Of a DNA stretch of 64,000 nt, positions 43,724 to 52,170 are shown piece by piece. This DNA comes from Chloroflexota bacterium. GTDB taxonomy: Bacteria; Chloroflexota; Anaerolineae; Anaerolineales; Villigracilaceae. A model generated the notes under the pieces. That model saw only the letters and a program-made list of their open reading frames with translations, searched no databases and was not told the origin of the DNA. Positions within the stretch are counted from its first letter, which is position 1, and each line of letters opens with the position of its first letter. The position numbers were made by a program, and so were the translations under genes. Where the stretch lies: the NCBI GenBank assembly GCA_016213105.1, contig JACRBN010000025.1, forward strand, positions 310,001 through 374,000. Direction: 5' to 3'.

Positions 43724-46700
43724 ATGAGCATCTCGAATGATTCACCGACCAAGGCAATGATCATGAATGAAAAAAGCTCCAGCGGAGCTGATCTCCCGGA
43801 AAAACGGGCAGCACAAAACGCAACCCTGGGATCAATCTTCCTGATCGTCTTTGGGCTGTTTTCCTCTGTGGGCGGTTTTTTGAAAGGCAACATCGTCTCC
43901 TGGCAGGATTACGTTCTGCTTGTCACACCCATCGTTGTATTTATACTTGGGTTGACCAGTCTTGTGCTGTTGCAGCGTGGAAAATCCCTCCAGGGCAGCA
44001 GCCTTGTTTTTATCACCAATTTGATGCTGCCGATCGTGGCAGTCCTGCTCCAAACAGGGCTGGGCTGGGCGGTTTTTGTTTACGCCCTGACCTCATCCAT
44101 TATGCTGATCTGGCGGGCAATGCCCAAAGCCACACGCAATTGGGCTTTCATCATTACCGCCCTGTCCCTGGCTTTGATCGTGGCTATGGAATGGTTCAGT
44201 CCATCCATACGAGTGGCCGCAGGCAATGAATTGTCCATCTTTTTCTATAGTGCAAGTGCAATTCTGGTGGCAATCTTTCTTGTTCAGTCCGCGCGTCAGG
44301 CCTGGGGCGGCAGTCTTCGCGCCAAATTATTGACCAGCTTCCTTTTATCTATCATCTTGGCGGTTGCGACTATCAGCCTCTTTTCATTCTACAGCGCCAA
44401 TCAATCCCAAACCTTTATGTTCGACCAGTTGGAAACCGCTGTGCGCACCCAGTCGAAGACACAACTTAGCAGCACAACACAGACCGAAACACAAAATGCT
44501 GAAGAGACATTTTCAGAAATTGTTGAGGAAGTTGGGAAACTGGCGGAGTACCAAGCGACGCTTTACACTCAGTCCCCCACTCTGGGACAGGGCACCTACT
44601 GGGATGCAAATACGCAGCTCACCATTCGGTCAGGTGGGCAGTATGGGAATTCGCAATCCGATCCTGCCTCGGTTGTCGTCCCTTCCACTGTCACCCTTGA
44701 TGAAGCGATGATCTCGGAAATAAATACCAATATTTATCTGAACTTTACCGTACCGACCATTTTAGCGTCCAACCCGGATATCGTCGCCATATATTCCATC
44801 AGCACAAGTGGCGTTAGTATCTATTACCCGAATATCAACCTGTCTGAAGTTACACCACCCGATTTTGACCCCCGCGCGCAATCTTTTTACAGGGTTGCCA
44901 CTCCTCAGAACAACCCGGAACGCAAAGTGGTCTGGACGGAACCTTATCAGGATCCGGCTGGACAAGGCTTGTTGGTAACAAGCGTAGCACCAGTCTATGA
45001 CCAGACAGGCAGGTTTAAAGGTGTGGTCGCAGCAGATGTTCGGCTGATAGATATTAGTAATGCCATCTCAGCAGTAAAAATTGGACAGAGTGGTTTTGCT
45101 TTTCTGATCGATCCAGCAGGGCATGTGATCGGTATGCCGGTGACGGGGTATAAATTATTCAACCTGTCTGCAGAACTCGTACCTTTTAACGAAAAACCAA
45201 AACAGACCATTTTGGGAATGGGCCCAATAGAACTACAGGCAGTGACACGTAAAATGACAACCGGCGAAACGGGTCTGGAAACGATTACCATCCAGGATGA
45301 AAAATTCTATGTTTCTTATGCTCCCTTGCCCAGCGTTGGATACAGCCTCGGTGTTGTGGCGCCAGTTGCTGAATTGGATGCGCCCTACCTGACAGCCCGT
45401 GACCAGGTCGAAAACGAAACACAAGATTCAAACCGTCTGTTCTTGATTATTCTGGTCTTTATCGTACTGGGAGCCATCGGGTCAAGTCTTTTATTCAGCC
45501 AATTCCTTTCGGGTCCGATCGTACGCCTTACCAAAGTTGCAGAACAAGTGACGGCGGGCGATTTGGGTGCGCAGGCAAAGGTTGAATCGGCCGATGAAAC
45601 TGGCGCATTGGCAAACGTCTTTAACCGTATGACCGCCCAATTACGTGAATTCATCGGCACGCTCGAATCCCGTGTGGCAGACCGTACCCGCAACCTCGAA
45701 CTCGCGGCTGAAGTCGGGCGCACCGTGTCGCAGGTGCGCGCCCTCGACATCATGTTAACCGACGCCGCGGAACTCATCCGCAAACAATTCGACCTGTATT
45801 ACGTGCAGGTGTACCTGACCGACCCCAGGCGGGAAAACCTCAACCTGCAGGCAGGCACAGGGCAGGTGGGTAAACAATTACTGGAGCGCAGTCACCGCCT
45901 GCCATTCAACGCCGACTCCATTAATGGTCGCGCCGCTGTTGGCAAAAAATCGGTGGTCATCTCTGATACGACAGCCAGCGCCACCTTCAAGCCCAATCCG
46001 CTCCTGCCAAACACGCGCTCTGAAATGGCCGTGCCGCTTCTCATCGGTGAAAAGGTGGTGGGTGTGCTGGACATGCAAAGCGAACGCCCTGGCGCACTCA
46101 GCCAGGAAATCCTCCCCGCCTTCGAGGCTCTGGCTGGTCAGATGGCCATCGCCATTCAGAACGCAAGCCTGCTGGCCGAGGCGGAGGAAGCCCGCAGGGA
46201 AGTGGAGGCGCAGGCGCGCAGGCTTTCCCGTTCGAACTGGGCGGAATACCTGGATGCCATCCACAAGCCCGAGGAGAGCGGGTTTATCTTTGAACAGAAT
46301 AAAATCGCCCCGCTGGCCCAGGCAGATGAACCCTCGGCGGAGGGCGCCCTGGTCGCCCCCATTACAGTGACCGGAGAGATGCTTGGAAACCTGGTGGTGG
46401 AAATGGAAGGACGGTCGTCCATCGCACGGGCGGAGGAATTGGTCAACACGGTCGCGCGCCAGGTGGCGCAGCAGATCGAAAACCTGCGCCTGCTGGATAG
46501 CGCCGAACGCTACCGCGCCGAAGCGGAACAGGCCTCCCGCCGCCTGACCCACGAGGGCTGGCAGGACTACCTGGACCAAAAGTCGGTCAACGGCCTGGGG
46601 TATGTGTATGACTTGAAGGAAGTCCGCCCCTGCAGCGCAGAGGAAGTCGGGCGGGTACAGGATGCGTCCTTCAGCCTGCCGCTTAAGGTCCGCGATGAAA

Positions 46701-47104
46701 CGGTTGGCAAACTCTCCATCCAGGGCCTTGGAAGCGGCGACGAAGAGGCTGCCGGCCTTGCCGCGGCCGTTGCCGAACGCCTTGGCGCGCACATCGAAGG
46801 CTTGCGTCTCTCCTTGCAGACGGAACAGGCCCTGGCGACCACCCAAAAGCAGGCCCGGCGCGAACAGGCCCTGCGTCAGATTACCAGCGCCGTGCGCGGC
46901 TCCACCGACCCGGCCGTCATCCTGCGAACTGCCGCGCGCGAGTTGGGGAACATTCTGGGAAGGCAGACCGTTGTCCGCCTGGCAACTGCCAAGGAAACAC
47001 AAACCAATCAGGCAGATCGTCCTGCTGATATTGCTGGAGAGGCCGTCGCAAACGAATCAGTCTCACCTGCGGAATCGCCAAAAGCAGATGGAGGTAACGA
47101 ATGA
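43724..47104 (+). CDS. Kinase-less sensor: membrane domain, dCache-like domain, HAMP, GAF
   Basis: An 1126-residue protein. Residues about 35-200 hold five or six membrane helices, and another helix follows near 205-228. A large outside domain (about 245-560) with FLIDPAGHVIGMPV and a YYPNINLSEV stretch resembles dCache_1. Then come a helix (LFLIILVFIVLGAIGSSLLF), HAMP (GPIVRLTKVAEQVTAGDLG) and GAF (about 665-805). Two partial-GAF modules with SRSNWAEYL and THEGWQDYL follow (about 820-1045), then the C-terminal module (RQITSAVRGSTD...RELGNILG). No kinase domain. AAGGAG lies 7 bases before the ATG; the stop overlaps the next ATG by 4 bases. The membrane and outside portions are AT-richer than the cytoplasmic portion. 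Confidence 0.86.
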   Translation: MSISNDSPTKAMIMNEKSSSGADLPEKRAAQNATLGSIFLIVFGLFSSVGGFLKGNIVSWQDYVLLVTPIVVFILGLTSLVLLQRGKSLQGSSLVFITNLMLPIVAVLLQTGLGWAVFVYALTSSIMLIWRAMPKATRNWAFIITALSLALIVAMEWFSPSIRVAAGNELSIFFYSASAILVAIFLVQSARQAWGGSLRAKLLTSFLLSIILAVATISLFSFYSANQSQTFMFDQLETAVRTQSKTQLSSTTQTETQNAEETFSEIVEEVGKLAEYQATLYTQSPTLGQGTYWDANTQLTIRSGGQYGNSQSDPASVVVPSTVTLDEAMISEINTNIYLNFTVPTILASNPDIVAIYSISTSGVSIYYPNINLSEVTPPDFDPRAQSFYRVATPQNNPERKVVWTEPYQDPAGQGLLVTSVAPVYDQTGRFKGVVAADVRLIDISNAISAVKIGQSGFAFLIDPAGHVIGMPVTGYKLFNLSAELVPFNEKPKQTILGMGPIELQAVTRKMTTGETGLETITIQDEKFYVSYAPLPSVGYSLGVVAPVAELDAPYLTARDQVENETQDSNRLFLIILVFIVLGAIGSSLLFSQFLSGPIVRLTKVAEQVTAGDLGAQAKVESADETGALANVFNRMTAQLREFIGTLESRVADRTRNLELAAEVGRTVSQVRALDIMLTDAAELIRKQFDLYYVQVYLTDPRRENLNLQAGTGQVGKQLLERSHRLPFNADSINGRAAVGKKSVVISDTTASATFKPNPLLPNTRSEMAVPLLIGEKVVGVLDMQSERPGALSQEILPAFEALAGQMAIAIQNASLLAEAEEARREVEAQARRLSRSNWAEYLDAIHKPEESGFIFEQNKIAPLAQADEPSAEGALVAPITVTGEMLGNLVVEMEGRSSIARAEELVNTVARQVAQQIENLRLLDSAERYRAEAEQASRRLTHEGWQDYLDQKSVNGLGYVYDLKEVRPCSAEEVGRVQDASFSLPLKVRDETVGKLSIQGLGSGDEEAAGLAAAVAERLGAHIEGLRLSLQTEQALATTQKQARREQALRQITSAVRGSTDPAVILRTAARELGNILGRQTVVRLATAKETQTNQADRPADIAGEAVANESVSPAESPKADGGNE

Positions 47105-50100
47105 ACACTTCAAGAAACAATAACCTAACGGGCAACGACCAGAAGCAAAATGACCTGGTTATGCAAACCAGTTTGCAATTGCTCCCGTTGATCATGAACA
47201 ACATTCCCCAGGCTGTATTTTGGAAGGATCGTAACCTGGTCTATTTGGGGTGTAACAAGGCTTTTGCAGACGATGCCGGTTTCTCCTCTCCGGAAGATGT
47301 TGTTGGCAAAACCGATTTCGATATGCCCTGGAAGGCTCAAGCTGAACTGTATCGCGCGGACGACAGTCTGGTCATGGAAAAAGGCGAGCCCAAGATCAAT
47401 TACGAAGAGCCCCAGACCACACCTGACGGTTCCACCATCTGGCTAAGCACCAGCAAGATCCCGGTCCGTGAGAATGGTCAGGTTGTTGCCGTATTGGGAA
47501 TGTACGAAGACGTCACCGCCCGCAAACAGGTGGAAAAGGAACTCCTGCTTCGTGACCGCGCTCTGGCTTCCTCCCTCAATGCAGTGGTCATCCTTAACCT
47601 ACAGGATAGCAAGCCCATCTATGTCAATGATGCCATCCTCAAAATGACCGGCTACACCCGCGAGGAAGTCATGCGGGTCGGATTGTCGGACATCACCGGC
47701 AATCCGGCAGCGCCCAAGGAAATTCGCGCAGCCATCCAAACTCAAGGTTTCTTCGTTGGCGAGGAACTCATCCAGCGTAAGGACGGCTCTGTTTTTCCCG
47801 CAAACTTCTTCAGTTCTTTGATCACTGACGACAAAGGACAACCCATTGCCGTACAATCCACCTTCTTCGATATCACCGAACACAGACAGGCACAGGAAGC
47901 GGTCAGGCAAAGTCAAGCACGCTTCCAGGGGCTGGTGGAAACACTGGGTGAGTGGGTTTGGGAAGTGGACAGCCAAGGAACCTATACCTACATCAGCCCG
48001 AACATCAAAAAGCTATTGGGATACGAACCGGAAGAAGTATTGGGCAAGACGCCATTTGACCTGATGCCTCCCGAAGAGGCCCAACGCGTAGCAGGTGTGT
48101 TTGGCCCTCTGCTCTCAACCCAGCAACCGCTGGTGGGGCTGGAAAACATAAACCGCCACAAAGACGGTCGCCTGGTTGTTTTGGAGACCAACGGTGTTCC
48201 CTTCTTCGATGCCAATGGACAACTCGAGGGTTATCGCGGCACGGACCGCGATATTACTGAGCGCAAACGGGCAGAGGATAAACTTAAACAGAACGTCAAC
48301 TTCACCAGCGCGCTGCTGGATGCAGTTCCAACGCCTGTTTTCTACAAGGATAACAAGGGAATATACCAGGGTTGCAATCGCTCATTCACCGATATTATGG
48401 GCGTGACGTCAGAAGAAATTAAGGGTAAGACAGTCCACCAACTCTGGCCCAGTGAAAATGCGGAAATATATCACCAGAAAGACATGGATCTGATGCGTAA
48501 AGTGGAACATCAGGTGTATGAAGCTACAATAAAAGACAAGGATGGAATTATCCGCCCTGTGATCTTTGCCAAGGATGTTTTCTATGACGAAAGCGGCAAT
48601 GTGGCTGGTTTGGTCGGCGCTTTTCTCGACATCACCGAGCGAAAATATACAGAGCAGGCACTGCGCGAAAATCAACAACTTTTGCAGTTGGTGATGGACA
48701 ATATTCCCCAGTCTGTTTTCTGGAAGGATAAGAATTTGACCTATCTGGGCGTGAATCAGGCTTTCGCCGAAGACGCCGGTTTTACTTCGCCTCAGGAAAT
48801 TGTGGGCAGGAATGATTTCGACATGCCTTGGAAGGAACAAGCCGAACTCTACCGCGCCGATGATCAACGGGTGCTGGAAGGTGGGGAACCGAAACTCAAT
48901 TATGAAGAACCACAGACTGGTCCCGCCGGACAAGTAACCTGGTTGCGCACCAGCAAGATTCCCATGCGAGAGGCTAATGGGAATATATTTGCGGTACTGG
49001 GAATGTATGAAGATATTACCGAACGCAAGAAGGTGGAGGAGCAGATTCGCATTTTCCAAGCGATGGCCGAAGCTTCTACCGATGCGATCTTTATGGCCGA
49101 TCCGAACACCACCGAACTGCTTTACGCGAACGCGGCAGCGCTCCAGGTTTACCAGATGCCGGAGATGGTCGGCACCCTGGGTGTCAAGCTTTGGCCGGAA
49201 GAAAATGTGCCCTACCTCCAGCAGGTCGCGCTTCCCCAAATTTTGGATACAGGATGGAAAGGCGAGGCGCCACAAGTACGCGGGAACGGCAGTGTATTCG
49301 ATACGGATGTCACGGCTTTTGCGCTCCGCGACGCCACGGACACTCCCACACACCTGGTAGTGATGGTCCGCGATGTCACCGAACGCAAACGATTGGAGCG
49401 CGAAGTACAGGAAGCCTTCGAACGTCGCGGTTATCAGGTACAGGTCAGTACCGAAGTTTCGCAGGAAATTGCTGCGGCAACTGAAACAAATGAACTCTTC
49501 GATCGCGTCGTCAACCTTACCAAGGAACGTTTTGGTTATTACCACACACAATTATTACGCTATGACCCCGCACAGGACGCCGTGGTGCTGATCAACGGTT
49601 ATGGCGCAACAGGTCGGAAGATGCTTGCTGCCGGTCACAAGATGGTCATGGGTGAAGGCCTAATTGGTACCGCCGCCGCCACAGGTGAGACCGTGATGCG
49701 CCCCACGCTGGCAGATGACCCCGACTGGCTGCCCAATCCCCTCCTGCCCGAGACCAAAGGTGAGATCGCAGTGCCGATCAAATGGCAGGACACCGTGTTG
49801 GGTGTGCTCGATGTGCAAAGCGACCAGGCTGGGGCTCTCACCGAAGACGACCGCCTGCTGCTGGAAGGCCTGTGCGGACAAATCGCCATCGCCATACGCA
49901 GCACCGAACTGCTGGAGACCATCCGCCAGAATGAAACCCGCCTGGCCGAAGCTGCTACCATTGCCCAATTGGGTTATTGGGAATTTGATGCGCTGACTGA
50001 TATGTACACCTTCACCGACCAATTTTACGCCCTGCTGCGTACCACTGCAGAACGGGAAGGTGGCTACCAAATGTCATCCAGGGAATATGCCCGGAGATTT

Positions 50101-52143
50101 ATGCATCCCGATGACAGGCATTTGGTGAACAGCGAAATCCAGAAATCGATCGAAACCACCGACACCGACCACATCGAAAAATTTGAAAATCGGTTTATTC
50201 GAGCCGACGGCAGTGAAGGTTACGTCACCGGGCGTTCCCGAGTGGTGAAGGATGCCGAGGGCCGAACAGTAAAAACGGTTGGATTTAACCAGGATATTAC
50301 CGAACGCAAGCAGGCGGAAGCGGCGTTACAGCGCTCCGAACAGTTGATGCGCACAGTGATTGATTCGACCCCCGACTGGATTTTCATCAAAGACCAGGAC
50401 CATCGTTATCAGTTAGCCAACAAAGGCTATGCAGATGCCCTGCACATCGCTTCTGAAAACTTTATTGGCAAGAACGATCTTGATTTAGGGTTTCCCGAAG
50501 AGTTGGTTAAAGGCAACCCGGAAAAAGGTATTCGCGGCTTCTGGACTGATGACCGTCTGGTAATGGATAAAAATGAAACGCAAATCTATCCTGACGATCC
50601 CGCCACAATCGATGGCGTGGTTCATAATTTTCATACCATCAAAATCCCTCTGCAGAATCCTGACGGGAAGGTCTGGGGTGTCCTTGCCTTTGCCCGCGAC
50701 ATCACCGAACGCAAACAAGCCGAAGCCCGCCTGGCGGAGGCGCTCAGAACTGCCCGTCTTGCCAACTGGGAATATGATGTCGAGAAAGACCTGTTCACGT
50801 TCAATGATCAGTTCTATGCCATCTTCCACGCCACTGCCGAACAGGCGGGTGGATACCAAATCTCGTCCGCCCGATATGCAGAGTTGTTCGTGCATCCCGA
50901 AGATGTTCATCTCGTGGGCGCGGAGATCGGAAAGGCGCTGAGCTCAACAGAAAGGATGTATACCGTCGCCCTCGACCATCGCATCCTGTATGCGGACGGC
51001 GGCGTCGGTTTCATCACGGTCAAGGTGACGGTCGAACGGGATGAGAATGGAAAAATCACCCGCTTCTACGGTGCCAACCAGGATATTACCGAGCGCAAGG
51101 CGGCAGAGGAAGCCCTCCGCCGCAGCCAGCAGGAAATGGCGGATCGCCTCGAAGAGATCAACCGCCTGTACCAGGCCATGAGCCGTGAAGGTTGGAAGAC
51201 GTATCGTCAAACGAAAAACCTGCCCACAGGCTTCATGTTCGACCGCAACGGCATCCAGCCGGCGGATCCTGCCTGGGCGGTGGAAGGTTTCACTCACATC
51301 CCCATGAAGGTGCTGGGCGGGGAAGTGGTTGGAAACCTGGCCGTCGCCGACGACCCCGAGCGCCCCATCAGCAAGGATGACCTCGACTTCCTCCAGCAGG
51401 TCTCGGAGCAGGTGGCCCTGGCGCTGGAAGGCGCGCGCCTCTCGGCCCAAACCCAATCCGCGCTGGCGCAAACCGAGAAATTGTCTGAAGCCGGCTTGCA
51501 ATTTACGCGGGCATCGGATTTGCAGGAACTGGTGAAAATCGCGGCCGAAGCGCTGGACATCCCCTCGGTCAATCGCGCCGCCCTGGAGACCTTCACCTAC
51601 AACGCGGAGAACGAAGTGGTCGGCATGGACGTCATCGCCAACTGGTGGAGCGGAACAGGACACCAGCCAACGGCCGTTGGAACACACTACACCGCCGAGA
51701 TCCTGCCCCTCCTCAAGTTGTTCCTTACTTCCAGCCCCAATTTCATCCAGGATGCATTTACTGATGAACGTGTGGATGAAATATCCATGCAGATCATCAA
51801 GATGCTGAACGTCCGCGCCGTGGCGGTGCTGCCGCTCTTCCTGGCCGACAGGCAGCTGGGCGTTCTGTTATTAGAGGCAGAACAGCCCCACAACTTCACC
51901 CAGGATGAGGTTCGTCTATTCACCGCCATGGGCCCGCAGATATCCACTGTGTTGGAAAACCGCCGCCAGTTCGAACGCGCGCAGAAACAGGCCGAACGCG
52001 AAAGCACCCTGAACGTCATCAGCCAGAAGATCCAAAGCGCCACCACCGTGGAGGCCGTGCTCCAAATAGCCGCGCGTGAATTGGGACACGCCCTGGGCGC
52101 TCCCATGACCATCGCCCAACTAAGCATGAAAGATAAGAAATAG
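47101..52143 (+). CDS. Kinase-less soluble sensor with nine PAS and two GAF-like domains
   Basis: A 1680-residue soluble protein. Six PAS domains fill about 20-765, then GAF (about 770-930), three more PAS (about 940-1330), a partial-GAF module with SREGWKTYRQ (about 1335-1460), a second GAF-like domain (about 1465-1620) and the C-terminal QKIQSATT...RELGHALG module (about 1630-1672). PAS boundaries are marked by recurrent DITERK. PAS1 and PAS5 are near copies (NNIPQAVFWKDRNLVYLG and DNIPQSVFWKDKNLTYLG). PAS9 closely matches the PAS of the sensor at 39366. No output domain is present. It starts at an ATGA overlap with the previous gene. It probably integrates cytoplasmic signals (redox, small ligands), which cannot be specified. 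Confidence 0.88.
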   Translation: MNTSRNNNLTGNDQKQNDLVMQTSLQLLPLIMNNIPQAVFWKDRNLVYLGCNKAFADDAGFSSPEDVVGKTDFDMPWKAQAELYRADDSLVMEKGEPKINYEEPQTTPDGSTIWLSTSKIPVRENGQVVAVLGMYEDVTARKQVEKELLLRDRALASSLNAVVILNLQDSKPIYVNDAILKMTGYTREEVMRVGLSDITGNPAAPKEIRAAIQTQGFFVGEELIQRKDGSVFPANFFSSLITDDKGQPIAVQSTFFDITEHRQAQEAVRQSQARFQGLVETLGEWVWEVDSQGTYTYISPNIKKLLGYEPEEVLGKTPFDLMPPEEAQRVAGVFGPLLSTQQPLVGLENINRHKDGRLVVLETNGVPFFDANGQLEGYRGTDRDITERKRAEDKLKQNVNFTSALLDAVPTPVFYKDNKGIYQGCNRSFTDIMGVTSEEIKGKTVHQLWPSENAEIYHQKDMDLMRKVEHQVYEATIKDKDGIIRPVIFAKDVFYDESGNVAGLVGAFLDITERKYTEQALRENQQLLQLVMDNIPQSVFWKDKNLTYLGVNQAFAEDAGFTSPQEIVGRNDFDMPWKEQAELYRADDQRVLEGGEPKLNYEEPQTGPAGQVTWLRTSKIPMREANGNIFAVLGMYEDITERKKVEEQIRIFQAMAEASTDAIFMADPNTTELLYANAAALQVYQMPEMVGTLGVKLWPEENVPYLQQVALPQILDTGWKGEAPQVRGNGSVFDTDVTAFALRDATDTPTHLVVMVRDVTERKRLEREVQEAFERRGYQVQVSTEVSQEIAAATETNELFDRVVNLTKERFGYYHTQLLRYDPAQDAVVLINGYGATGRKMLAAGHKMVMGEGLIGTAAATGETVMRPTLADDPDWLPNPLLPETKGEIAVPIKWQDTVLGVLDVQSDQAGALTEDDRLLLEGLCGQIAIAIRSTELLETIRQNETRLAEAATIAQLGYWEFDALTDMYTFTDQFYALLRTTAEREGGYQMSSREYARRFMHPDDRHLVNSEIQKSIETTDTDHIEKFENRFIRADGSEGYVTGRSRVVKDAEGRTVKTVGFNQDITERKQAEAALQRSEQLMRTVIDSTPDWIFIKDQDHRYQLANKGYADALHIASENFIGKNDLDLGFPEELVKGNPEKGIRGFWTDDRLVMDKNETQIYPDDPATIDGVVHNFHTIKIPLQNPDGKVWGVLAFARDITERKQAEARLAEALRTARLANWEYDVEKDLFTFNDQFYAIFHATAEQAGGYQISSARYAELFVHPEDVHLVGAEIGKALSSTERMYTVALDHRILYADGGVGFITVKVTVERDENGKITRFYGANQDITERKAAEEALRRSQQEMADRLEEINRLYQAMSREGWKTYRQTKNLPTGFMFDRNGIQPADPAWAVEGFTHIPMKVLGGEVVGNLAVADDPERPISKDDLDFLQQVSEQVALALEGARLSAQTQSALAQTEKLSEAGLQFTRASDLQELVKIAAEALDIPSVNRAALETFTYNAENEVVGMDVIANWWSGTGHQPTAVGTHYTAEILPLLKLFLTSSPNFIQDAFTDERVDEISMQIIKMLNVRAVAVLPLFLADRQLGVLLLEAEQPHNFTQDEVRLFTAMGPQISTVLENRRQFERAQKQAERESTLNVISQKIQSATTVEAVLQIAARELGHALGAPMTIAQLSMKDKK

Positions 52144-52170
52144 CGGCGCAGTCCCAGGAGACGTATCCAA

